The translations under genes and the position numbers were made by a program. 29,422 bases of DNA, from positions 1 through 29,422 of the forward strand of contig CAJBLC010000083.1 of the NCBI GenBank assembly GCA_903953805.1, read 5' to 3'. This stretch comes from an uncultured Actinomycetes bacterium. GTDB taxonomy: Bacteria; Actinomycetota; Actinomycetes; Nanopelagicales; Nanopelagicaceae. The notes under the pieces are model-generated. The model searched no databases. It saw nothing but the letters and a program-made list of their open reading frames with translations, and was not told the DNA's origin. This document shows, one piece after another, positions 22,498 to 29,422 of the stretch (positions within the stretch are counted from its first letter, which is position 1; each line of letters opens with the position of its first letter).

Positions 22498-24887
22498 GCA
22501 ACCGCACCAGCATAACTAACGATTCCTCGATCGATTCGACCAAGCGCATCCTGACAAACTTGAGAGAGATGCGGAGTTGCAATAGCAATCTGTCTCAAGA
22601 GATCGATGATCTGTTTCGTTGATCGCACAAAATCTCCTACGGTCAATTCAGTACCTTTCAGAATCGCAGAGAGCGAATGTCCACTCGCCCATCGATAGGA
22701 AGCCATACAGAAGCCTAGATCCGGCTCTCTCATTGGCTCAAGACCAACCTCGATCTCATCTTCGTGGATGACTTTCCAGGTATGTATGAGCTCAGCAAGT
22801 GCCTTCTGAACTTCACCATGTGGAACCTTCGGGGACTCATCTCTACGTGCCTCGTAAACCAATGCAGATAGAACACTCACAATTTCGCTCGCATTGAGGT
22901 TATCAAATGCGCCAAGCCGAATCATCTGCGCGATAAGTAGATCAGTTTCCCCATAAATTTTCGCCAGGATGAGACCCCATTTAGTGATTACACCGGACTC
23001 CAAATATTCGTACTTCTCAAGCATGATCTGAACGAGATCAAAGCGACGGGCAATCACATCTGTTCGATTACTGACCCGATCATTTAATCCCTTGTTTTCA
23101 CGTCGCAATCTTCCTGCACGTTCTGCGATTCGGGCATGAATCTCTCGATCAGCGCACCCATGACAGGAATGTGTCCGTAGCACCTTTCTTAGACCGATGA
23201 TCTCCTCTTCAATAAGGAGAGCCTTCGATTTCTTCTGCTTGTTCAAAGATTTCTCGAGTTCTTTGATATCAGCTCTGATCTGCCAGTACTCTTCAAAGTC
23301 ACCGAGATGGCACTCCATCTCCTCAACAAGATTGGCGATCCCAGCTTCATTTCGCTTGATCTGTTTCGCCAGACCTACAACAGCCTTATCGGCTTGGTAC
23401 TGAGCAAATGATGCTTCCAGACTTGTGCGCGCACGTTCAGCGCCGAATTGCGAGATTAAATTGATCGTCATGTTATAGGTGGGTTTAAATGAGCTCTTGA
23501 GAGGATAGGTACGAGTTGATGCCAATCCGGCAACTGATCCTGAGTCAACATCCTTATTCCAGAGAATCACGGCATTACCTTCAATATCAATTCCTCGTCG
23601 ACCTGCTCGCCCAGTGAGTTGTGTGAACTCCCCCGGTGAGATCGAAACGTGTGATTCACCATTCCACTTACTGAGCTTTTCCAGAACCACGGTTCGTGCC
23701 GGCATATTGATTCCGAGTGCAAGAGTCTCTGTCGCGAATACACACTTGACCAAACCCGCTTGGAAAAGCTCTTCCACCGTCTCCTTAAAGGATGGCAGCA
23801 ATCCTGCGTGATGCGCCGCGATCCCCCGCTCAAGGGCTTCAAGCCATTCATGGAAGCCAAGAACGGCTAAATCTTCATCTGGAATATTCTTTGTTGACCG
23901 AAAGACGATTTCGCGTATCTTTGAACGCTCCTCGGCATTTGTCAGACGAATACCCGCGGTGAGGCATTGATGGACTGCAGCCTGACACGCATTGCGCGAG
24001 AAGATAAAGGTAATCGCCGGTAAGAGTCCTTCGCGCGCCAATTTCTCGATGACATCTGCCCGATTGAGCTGACGAATCTTTGGTTGATTTGTCTCGCTCT
24101 CTCGCCAATTGCGCTGATGGGTCTTATTAGAGGAGCCATACTTCACGCGAACTTGTCGATAGCTTTCTTTCTCAAGCCTGACGATCTCTGGATTGAGTTT
24201 TCCGTGGTCGGTGAAGAGATCTAGAAGTTGATTCCCAAAGAGGACGTGTTGATAGAGCGGCACTGGGCGAACTTCCGAGACAATCACTTCGGTCTTTCCG
24301 CGCACTTCATTGAGCCAATCGCCAAATTCTTCCGCATTGGAAACTGTCGCAGAGAGCGATGCCACTTGAATCGATTCGGGTAGGTGAATGAGAATCTCTT
24401 CCCATACCGCTCCGCGGAATTTATCTGCCAGGTAATGGACTTCATCCATCACTACAAAGCCAAGGTCACGCAAGGTATGCGAGTTCGAGTAGATCATGTT
24501 GCGTAAGACCTCGGTCGTCATCACAACAAGTGGGGCCTCGCTGTTGATACTGGTATCTCCAGTGAGAAGACCTACCTTCTCTTCACCATACATCTCCTTC
24601 AAATCTTGATACTTCTGATTTGAGAGCGCCTTGATCGGCGCTGTATAGAAACATTTCTTTCCTTGTTCAATCGCGAGGAAAGCCGCGAACTCACCAACGA
24701 TGGTCTTACCCGCGCCGGTGGGTGCAGCAACGAGAACACCTTTGCCATCTTCAAGGGAGCGGCAGCCTTCAATTTGGAAGGTATCGAGTTCGAAGGGGAA
24801 ACGAGCAGCGAATGCCGCAACCTTGCTGTATTTGGATCGCGCCTTCGCAGCGGCATACCTCTCGGCAGGCGATAGCTCAGTCGTCAT
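22494..24887 (-). CDS. helY: HelY-like DEAD/DEAH-box RNA helicase
   Basis: About 797 residues of the Ski2/Mtr4-like superfamily 2 helicases. Near the N-terminus are VAAPTGAGKT (Walker A), YTAPIKALSNQK (Ia), the DEVH box in VVMDEVHYLAD and SLSATVSN (motif III). The second RecA domain has FATETLALGINMPA and QLTGRAGRRGID (motif VI). The C-terminal half carries HSCHGCADREIHAR, a HelY trademark, and a DSHCT-like end. It is about 100 residues shorter than mycobacterial HelY. RNA processing or decay is expected. ATG 24887 is preferred because AAGG lies seven bases upstream; ATG 24893 would add two residues. It overlaps the lipid kinase stop. Confidence 0.93.
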   Translation of the reverse strand: MTTELSPAERYAAAKARSKYSKVAAFAARFPFELDTFQIEGCRSLEDGKGVLVAAPTGAGKTIVGEFAAFLAIEQGKKCFYTAPIKALSNQKYQDLKEMYGEEKVGLLTGDTSINSEAPLVVMTTEVLRNMIYSNSHTLRDLGFVVMDEVHYLADKFRGAVWEEILIHLPESIQVASLSATVSNAEEFGDWLNEVRGKTEVIVSEVRPVPLYQHVLFGNQLLDLFTDHGKLNPEIVRLEKESYRQVRVKYGSSNKTHQRNWRESETNQPKIRQLNRADVIEKLAREGLLPAITFIFSRNACQAAVHQCLTAGIRLTNAEERSKIREIVFRSTKNIPDEDLAVLGFHEWLEALERGIAAHHAGLLPSFKETVEELFQAGLVKCVFATETLALGINMPARTVVLEKLSKWNGESHVSISPGEFTQLTGRAGRRGIDIEGNAVILWNKDVDSGSVAGLASTRTYPLKSSFKPTYNMTINLISQFGAERARTSLEASFAQYQADKAVVGLAKQIKRNEAGIANLVEEMECHLGDFEEYWQIRADIKELEKSLNKQKKSKALLIEEEIIGLRKVLRTHSCHGCADREIHARIAERAGRLRRENKGLNDRVSNRTDVIARRFDLVQIMLEKYEYLESGVITKWGLILAKIYGETDLLIAQMIRLGAFDNLNASEIVSVLSALVYEARRDESPKVPHGEVQKALAELIHTWKVIHEDEIEVGLEPMREPDLGFCMASYRWASGHSLSAILKGTELTVGDFVRSTKQIIDLLRQIAIATPHLSQVCQDALGRIDRGIVSYAGAVA

Positions 24888-25768
24888 CGCCATACCTTGA
24901 GCGAGCCAGGTTCAACGTGGATTGTTATCGGTAACTCAGAGATGTATTCACCATCTGCAAATGCCTTTGCAGGAGCGTTGACGGTTATCTCCCTACCTTT
25001 GATGACCTCTACAGCGCGGTGCGAGATATGACTACCTGAATAAACTTTTGGAAAGACCTTGATGAGTTCGATAATGCTTACCTTCGAGAGAATCAACACA
25101 TCTAGGAGACCATCATCGAATCGTGCTCCTGGGCAGATCTTCATACCGCCGCCATAGCTTGGGCCATTTGCGACAGCAATCAACATTGCAAGTTGAGAAT
25201 AATCAACGCCGTCGATATTGATCTCGAATCGCATAGGTTTAAAGAGTGCGAGTTCGCGAATGGTTGCAACGACATACTTCATCTTCCCACGAATCAGACG
25301 AAAACCATTCGCACGTTCATTCACCAGCGCATCAAATCCCAGGCTAAGAACTTGACAGGCTCTCGCCTCTCCCCTGTCGCTCTTAATGATGACACTATCG
25401 ATCGCAACGGGTGTCCCTGAAATTTTTGCGAGAGTTTCATCCAGGGTTCGGCGCATTGCACCGATCTCTCGAGCAAAATCATTTCCTGTTCCGGTGGGTA
25501 TTACCGTAAAAGGAAGGTCAAATTGCCTTAATACCGGAAGGAGGGCGTGGAGAAGACCGTCTCCACCGACAGAGATTACTCCCGCAATAGATTGACGATC
25601 ATCTTCGATAGCAACTCGTAGCGACTTGAGCATCTCTTCCGTGCCGAGAACTCCAATGACAACTGGTTTAAATCCCGCGTTGGAAGCCCGATCTTTGAAT
25701 TGTTGAGCAACCTTGAGGGATTTCCCCTTTCCAGAGAGCGGATTGGCGACAATGAGCAGGGTTTTCAT
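24884..25768 (-). CDS. Diacylglycerol/lipid kinase family protein
   Basis: A 294-residue soluble kinase of the DAGK_cat family (DgkB/YegS-like). It begins with LLIVANPLSGKGKS (4-17); the nucleotide-binding GGDG is at 68-71 and VIPTGTGNDFAREIG follows (89-103), then PSYGGGMKICPGARFDDGLLDV, all typical. It would phosphorylate diacylglycerol or a related lipid, recycling it into phospholipid synthesis. The exact substrate is not readable. Its start overlaps tatC by four bases (ATGA) and its stop overlaps helY, so it is in the pafB-pafC-tatA-tatC-helY operon. Confidence 0.9.
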   Translation of the reverse strand: MKTLLIVANPLSGKGKSLKVAQQFKDRASNAGFKPVVIGVLGTEEMLKSLRVAIEDDRQSIAGVISVGGDGLLHALLPVLRQFDLPFTVIPTGTGNDFAREIGAMRRTLDETLAKISGTPVAIDSVIIKSDRGEARACQVLSLGFDALVNERANGFRLIRGKMKYVVATIRELALFKPMRFEINIDGVDYSQLAMLIAVANGPSYGGGMKICPGARFDDGLLDVLILSKVSIIELIKVFPKVYSGSHISHRAVEVIKGREITVNAPAKAFADGEYISELPITIHVEPGSLKVWR

Positions 25769-26538
25769 GACTCTGATCCTGAGCGCTTTGAACGTCTTCT
25801 ATCGTTTAAGAGCGCTATTCCACCAGAGAGGAAGTAGAGCAGGATCAAAGGAAGTGCGAGAAGTGACATGGTGAGTGGATCACCTGTAGGAGAGAATGCT
25901 GCCGTAAAGAAGGTGATGCCAAAGATTGCAATTCGCCACGGTTTGAGGATGCCTCTTCCACTCAGCACTCCAGCTAAGTTGAGCGCGACAAGAAGAACAG
26001 GAAGCTCAAAGGCGCCACCAAAGACAAGAATCAGGCGGAGAACAAAGCTGAGGTAATCATCAAATCGCACGAGATTGTTGAGTGAGCTTGGCGTGAATCC
26101 TAAGAGGGCTTTCACGGCTAACGGAAGAACTCGATAACCAAGATAAGCGCCGCCAGCAAAGAATGGAGTGGCGATGGAGATGAAGAGGATTGAGTATTTC
26201 TTTTCACGACGATGCAGACCAGGAGCAACGAAGGCCCAGAGCTGATATAGCCAGATAGGGGCCGAGATAATGATTCCAACCAAGAATGAGACAGTTACTT
26301 GCAGATTGAGGGGGCCCAGTACGCCATTTACATAGAGCGCGCCACAATTGCCGAGACCGGCGATATGTGATCGGTGCAGATCGCAGATGGGTTTTGCCAG
26401 TGCGTTAACGATCTTGGAATAGAAGGCCCAGCCGATAGCTGATGCGATCAAAATTGCTGCAGCAGCTCGGACTACACGTTTCCTCAGCTCTCGAAAATGC
26501 TCGAGGAGAGGCATCCGGCCGCCCTCGTGGGCAACCAT
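25765..26538 (-). CDS. tatC: Sec-independent protein translocase TatC
   Basis: A 257-residue polytopic membrane protein with six hydrophobic segments, the core receptor for twin-arginine signal peptides. The N-terminal cytosolic motif MPLLEHFRELRKRVV (9-23) and the later FVAPGLHRREKKY are family hallmarks; the periplasmic-side FDDYLSFVL and C-terminal FSPTGDPLTM are also conserved. An alternative start is the internal ATG at 26514, which would begin MPLLEHF. It follows tatA by eight bases and overlaps the lipid kinase start. Confidence 0.95.
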   Translation of the reverse strand: MVAHEGGRMPLLEHFRELRKRVVRAAAAILIASAIGWAFYSKIVNALAKPICDLHRSHIAGLGNCGALYVNGVLGPLNLQVTVSFLVGIIISAPIWLYQLWAFVAPGLHRREKKYSILFISIATPFFAGGAYLGYRVLPLAVKALLGFTPSSLNNLVRFDDYLSFVLRLILVFGGAFELPVLLVALNLAGVLSGRGILKPWRIAIFGITFFTAAFSPTGDPLTMSLLALPLILLYFLSGGIALLNDRRRSKRSGSES

Positions 26539-26546
26539 GGTTCTAC

Positions 26547-26726
26547 TTACTTTGTCTGATCAGAGTCAGGCTTCTTCTCTTCACCAGTATCTTTTAATTC
26601 ACTCTTAAAGATCTTGAGAGATTTAGCGATTGATTTCGCTGAGTCTGGAAGACGTTTCGCTCCGAAGAGGACCACCAAAACGAGAATAATGAGTAGCCAG
26701 TGGCTTGGTTGTTCTAGACCGAACAT
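26547..26726 (-). CDS. tatA: Sec-independent protein translocase TatA
   Basis: A 59-residue protein. It starts MFGLEQPSHWLLIILVLV, with one membrane helix (about 8-22), then the conserved FGAKRLPDSAKSIAKSLKIF amphipathic helix and a charged tail ending PDSDQTK. TatA oligomers form the Tat conduit. GAGGAG (26737-26732 on the minus strand) five bases before ATG is one of the best ribosome binding sites in the window, fitting the high copy number of TatA relative to TatC. No tatB is seen nearby. Confidence 0.95.
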   Translation of the reverse strand: MFGLEQPSHWLLIILVLVVLFGAKRLPDSAKSIAKSLKIFKSELKDTGEEKKPDSDQTK

Positions 26727-26752
26727 CAGAACTCCTCTTTCATTGCAGTTGC

Positions 26753-26768
26753 GCCTCGGTCAAGAGGC
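26753..26768 (-). other. Small hairpin between pafC and tatA
   Basis: GCCTC and GAGGC pair around a six-base loop in the 79-base gap between pafC and tatA, and CCCC/GGGG tracts lie beside it. It may moderate read-through or protect the tat mRNA. There is no T run. Confidence 0.3.
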
Positions 26769-26805
26769 CCTCCCCGATGGTCTGCATTGGGGGCTGAGGT
26801 AAAGA

Positions 26806-27735
26806 TTAGCGGTAGAGCTCCAGGATCGCATCTATCTTGGAGTTGAGGAGATCATGAAAGGCGGAAGGCGAGAGAATCTCTACCGCGCCTGGTAGGGATA
26901 TGAGGTTTCGGACGAGCCATTGTTGATCTGCAATGCGGAAGGTTACGAGCAGGTGAACATTCTCCTCTTTCACAGAGGTGATGATTGAAGGGTTCTCCTC
27001 CACGAAAAATCGATTCTGGGGCGCGAGCCGAGCGATAACTTCCCAATTACCGTCTTGGGTAGTCGCGGCGCTCCCCTTGAGAATTTTCGCACTCTCATGA
27101 ATTGGTGTTGCGCTTACTATTCGGTCATTGCGGAAGTGGCGAAGCTCCCCCACCTTTTGGCAGAAGGCGATTGTATAAAGGTGTCCTCGTTCTCGGTACG
27201 CACTCTCCGGAAAGATCGTTCGAGTGGAGAGTGAATCGGTTCTGGCTGACCGATATTCAATATCGATTCCAGTTCCGCGCTTAATTGCATCAGCGATCAT
27301 CAAATCAATATCTGTAAAAGTACTCTCTGTTGAGAGGACGGTAGCAATGGAAGATTCTTGTCCCAGAAACTGCGCGAGCCTGGTGCGTAAATGCTCTGCG
27401 CGCTCGATCAATCCTTGATCGGCGATTTGACTTCTTAGTGAGTCGAGCCCGAGCGAGAGTGCAACCACTTCAGAATATGAAAAGTTCCTCGGCCGCTCAA
27501 GATTTTGGGGATTCCTTACTGCTACATATTCCTCATCAATCTCCAAGTCGATGAGTTCGGAATGGGTATATCCCGGTAGACCGCACATGAAGAGCATCTC
27601 CAGATCTTTCATAATCTGCGAAGGAGTTGTCTGAAATTTTTCGGCTAATTCCGATACCGACCAACCAGGATTTTTCGAAATAAATGGAATAAGGTCGAGA
27701 GCTCTCGCTGTGCGTTCAAGTGCCGATTCAGCCAT
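26806..27735 (-). CDS. pafC: WYL-domain transcriptional regulator PafC
   Basis: About 309 residues from ATG 27735. An N-terminal winged HTH (ALERTARALDLIPFISKNPGWSVSELAEKFQTTPSQIMKDLEML) is followed by a WYL-like ligand-binding domain (about 140-220) in which the WYL triplet itself is replaced (GHLYTIAFCQ), and a C-terminal WCX region. PafB and PafC form the activator of the LexA-independent DNA damage response in mycobacteria. An ATG at 27807 would add 24 residues inside pafB and is unlikely. The start overlaps the pafB stop by eight bases, so the pair is made together. Confidence 0.92.
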   Translation of the reverse strand: MAESALERTARALDLIPFISKNPGWSVSELAEKFQTTPSQIMKDLEMLFMCGLPGYTHSELIDLEIDEEYVAVRNPQNLERPRNFSYSEVVALSLGLDSLRSQIADQGLIERAEHLRTRLAQFLGQESSIATVLSTESTFTDIDLMIADAIKRGTGIDIEYRSARTDSLSTRTIFPESAYRERGHLYTIAFCQKVGELRHFRNDRIVSATPIHESAKILKGSAATTQDGNWEVIARLAPQNRFFVEENPSIITSVKEENVHLLVTFRIADQQWLVRNLISLPGAVEILSPSAFHDLLNSKIDAILELYR

Positions 27736-28672
27736 TTCTCTTACTCGCAATCCATGAGTGGAAGGATTCTTGGAGATTCTTTGGAGAGAGAATTTTCGCG
27801 GAGTCACTAGCCTGAGCTACCAGCTCGAAAATCTCACTTTGTGAGAGATTTTCCACCTGCACGAGATCCCAATCTGCATCAAACTCACGAGCAGGCGAGA
27901 GCGCACGAACACCTTGCGCTCTACCCTTTCGCACGAGGATTTCCACTGTCAATAATTCGTTTTGATGTGAACCTCCCTGCAGAAACTCCTGAAGGTTGAA
28001 ATCCGACGGTGGAGTAAAAGACCTTCCAACTTCGAGATTTTCACTCCCTATTCGCGAAACTTTAAATTGTCTAAGTTCCTTCTTCTCTTGATCGAGTCCG
28101 ACGAGATACCACCTGCCTCTCAATAAATAGAGGGCGTATGGAGAAACGTGTCGACGTGTAAGGGTCAGTGAACGGTAATCGAAAGTGATTTCACGATGAT
28201 CTTTAGTTGCTCTCCATATTTCATCGAATCGAACTTCAGATACTTCGGTGTGAGCAAATGTGACTTCAAGAGGCTCCCGCTCCACAACACCATGAATGGC
28301 TTCGATCTTGCGGAGTGCGGATTGGGCATTGTGTGAGAAGAGCGAGTTCTGCCATTGATTGGCAGCCAAAGAGAGCAGCGAGAGATCTTGGGAATCCATC
28401 TCTCCGATATTAAGTGAATAGTTTCTTGGGTTAATCCGGTAGCCAGCCTCGTCGTCAAAGAGTGGATCATCGTTGCCAACCTCGATCTCAAGGCCGAGAG
28501 TCCTAAGTTCTGTCTTATCCCGCTCGAACATTCGCTCTTTTGTCTCAGGAAATCCCTCATAACCATCAACGCTCTCAAAAATCTGATTTTTGGTGAGGAA
28601 TCGCTTTGTGGCCAACAGGGCCATTGTGAGATTTATAAGTCGCTCTGACTTATTAGGGCTCGACTCACTCAT
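27728..28672 (-). CDS. pafB: WYL-domain transcriptional regulator PafB
   Basis: A 314-residue regulator. The N-terminal HTH is SERLINLTMALLATKRFLTKNQIFESVDGYEG. The WYL domain has YALYLLRGRWYLVGLDQEKKELRQFKVSRI with the triplet intact, and the WCX region follows. With PafC it activates DNA-damage genes at promoters with a shifted -35 motif in mycobacteria; the signal is thought to be sensed through the WYL domains. pafA would be expected nearby but is not present. A TACTAT box nine bases before ATG on the minus strand may drive this gene. Confidence 0.93.
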   Translation of the reverse strand: MSESSPNKSERLINLTMALLATKRFLTKNQIFESVDGYEGFPETKERMFERDKTELRTLGLEIEVGNDDPLFDDEAGYRINPRNYSLNIGEMDSQDLSLLSLAANQWQNSLFSHNAQSALRKIEAIHGVVEREPLEVTFAHTEVSEVRFDEIWRATKDHREITFDYRSLTLTRRHVSPYALYLLRGRWYLVGLDQEKKELRQFKVSRIGSENLEVGRSFTPPSDFNLQEFLQGGSHQNELLTVEILVRKGRAQGVRALSPAREFDADWDLVQVENLSQSEIFELVAQASDSAKILSPKNLQESFHSWIASKRNG

Positions 28673-28681
28673 GAGGCAACC

Positions 28682-28687
28682 ATAGTA
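28682..28687 (-). promoter_or_regulatory. Possible -10 element of pafB
   Basis: TACTAT on the minus strand lies nine bases before the pafB ATG. It would give a near-leaderless transcript. It is back to back with the FKBP promoter 20 bases away. Confidence 0.4.
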
Positions 28688-28706
28688 AGGATGATCTGGG
28701 CTTTGC

Positions 28707-28712
28707 TATCCT
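28707..28712 (+). promoter_or_regulatory. FKBP gene promoter -10 (leaderless)
   Basis: TATCCT is followed by six bases and ATG 28719, with no Shine-Dalgarno sequence. It decides 28719 over the in-frame ATG at 28725. Confidence 0.55.
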
Positions 28713-28718
28713 GCCACC

Positions 28719-29255
28719 ATGATTATGAAGAAAAAGTCTCCTGCGCATCTCCTCTTTGCAGGAGTTCTCCTAACGAGCGCGATCGCTCTCACCGCCTGCA
28801 CGACTGATGGCGGTTCCAAAACCGGAAAGGCTCCAGTGACTACATCAAGCGCATCAGCAAGTGGTATTAACTTCCCTGTAGTCGAAGGAGCTGCTGGCGC
28901 TGCGCCAACTATCGTCGCTCCGAAAGATGCTCCCCCATCATCGCTAGAGATCAAAGACCTCGTAACGGGTAATGGAGCGACAGTTGAACCAACATCAACT
29001 GTCACAGTTCATTACTTGCTCATGGGCTGGAAGAGCGGTCAGATCATTGATTCATCATGGAGTCGCGGCACTCCTGCAACCTTCGGCTTGAACCAGGTAA
29101 TTCCAGGTTGGCAGAAGGGCATGCCGGGCATGAAGGTTGGCGGTCGTCGCGAACTCTTGGTTCCGCCAGCGCTTGGTTATGGAGAGATGGGTTCAGGTCC
29201 AGTTGGACCAAACGAGACTTTGATCTTCGTTATTGACCTTATTGATGTGAAGTAG
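28719..29255 (+). CDS. FKBP-type peptidyl-prolyl isomerase, lipoprotein
   Basis: A 178-residue exported protein. The signal peptide MIMKKKSPAHLLFAGVLLTS ends in the lipobox LTAC, with the lipidated cysteine at residue 27. A flexible A/S/T-rich linker (28-70) leads to one FKBP domain (about 80-178): VTVHYLLMGWKSGQIIDSSW, FGLNQVIPGWQKGMPGMKVGG and PPALGYGE. It should act as a prolyl isomerase or chaperone at the outer face of the membrane. Similar genes sit between pafA and pafB in Streptomyces, but here it points the other way. Its last 17 bases overlap the convergent trmI end. Confidence 0.93.
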   Translation: MIMKKKSPAHLLFAGVLLTSAIALTACTTDGGSKTGKAPVTTSSASASGINFPVVEGAAGAAPTIVAPKDAPPSSLEIKDLVTGNGATVEPTSTVTVHYLLMGWKSGQIIDSSWSRGTPATFGLNQVIPGWQKGMPGMKVGGRRELLVPPALGYGEMGSGPVGPNETLIFVIDLIDVK

Positions 29256-29422
29256 CGTCTTCTTCAGCAGGCAAACCATACGCACCCTTGGATGGGCGGC
29301 GACGTCGCAATGGTGCAGTGACACCCGGAGCAAGTCGTCGTGCGATGATGAGAAAACCGGTGTGGCCAATCATGCGATGTTGTGGTCTTACGGCCAACCC
29401 TTCGTGATGCCAACCGCGGATA
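29239..29422 (-). CDS. trmI: tRNA (adenine-58-N1)-methyltransferase TrmI, C-terminal end (partial)
   Basis: The last 60 residues of a gene that continues beyond the window. They read GWHHEGLAVRPQHRMIGHTG and FLIIARRLAPGVTAPLRRRR, matching the C-terminus of mycobacterial TrmI (Rv2118c), where the same WHV.GLAVRPQH pattern occurs. TrmI makes m1A58 in the T loop of tRNA. The stop codon (29241-29239) lies inside the FKBP gene on the other strand. Identification rests on the C-terminus only, since the SAM-binding domain is outside. Confidence 0.85.
   Translation of the reverse strand, partial: IRGWHHEGLAVRPQHRMIGHTGFLIIARRLAPGVTAPLRRRRPSKGAYGLPAEEDATSHQ

Noticed and set aside
28706..29005. Antisense frame over the FKBP lipoprotein gene
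   Set aside because: The plus-strand frame has a signal peptide, lipobox and FKBP motifs; the antisense product is low-complexity.

Overview
The window looks like a chromosomal core region of a streamlined actinobacterium of roughly 45-50% GC. Gene content and order match actinobacterial blocks: tlyA-nadK-recN, pyrG-xerD-parA-scpA-scpB-rluB-cmk/der, pgsA-gcvH-FHA-MerR-DUF151-MerR-gcvP, and helY-tatC-tatA-pafC-pafB. Short gaps, many ATGA-type overlaps and a moderate GC content suggest a small-genome aquatic lineage such as Nanopelagicales or relatives. That taxonomic guess is inference; the phylum assignment is strong.

Layout. Positions 1-527 hold the 3' end of a 23S rRNA gene, a 5S rRNA gene and a strong terminator. 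Positions 663-7213 (+) carry an SSB-like protein, a 59-residue protein, TlyA, NAD kinase, RecN, CTP synthase and XerD. Positions 7215-8527 (-) carry a ribbon-helix-helix-like protein and an orphan ParA, divergent from scpA-scpB-rluB (8587-10827, +). After an AT-rich, hairpin-rich gap (10828-11070) come chorismate mutase, prephenate dehydrogenase, a CMK-Der fusion, a phosphatidyltransferase, GcvH, an FHA protein, two MerR regulators flanking a DUF151 protein, and glycine decarboxylase (to 20845, +). From 20873 the coding direction flips: Ppm-like glycosyltransferase, 5'-3' exonuclease, HelY-like helicase, diacylglycerol kinase-like protein, TatC, TatA, PafC and PafB are all on the minus strand. 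An FKBP lipoprotein (+) and the end of trmI (-) close the window.

The most interesting observation is at the coding flip. Positions 20856-20883 hold a 28-bp sequence that matches the actinobacterial dif consensus, as I recall it, at 26 of 28 positions. The UAA stop of the glycosyltransferase gene lies inside its XerC-side arm. The window therefore probably spans the chromosome dimer resolution site and replication terminus. It also carries xerD, scpA, scpB, an orphan parA with a putative small partner, and recN, so chromosome segregation and maintenance genes are concentrated around the site.

Other signals are a repeated leaderless-promoter pattern (TANNNT, exactly six bases, then ATG) before at least six genes; a direct-repeat operator/promoter before the second MerR gene; a hairpin covering the gcvP ribosome binding site; and the absence of the Pup-proteasome block that I would expect between trmI and the FKBP/pafB genes.
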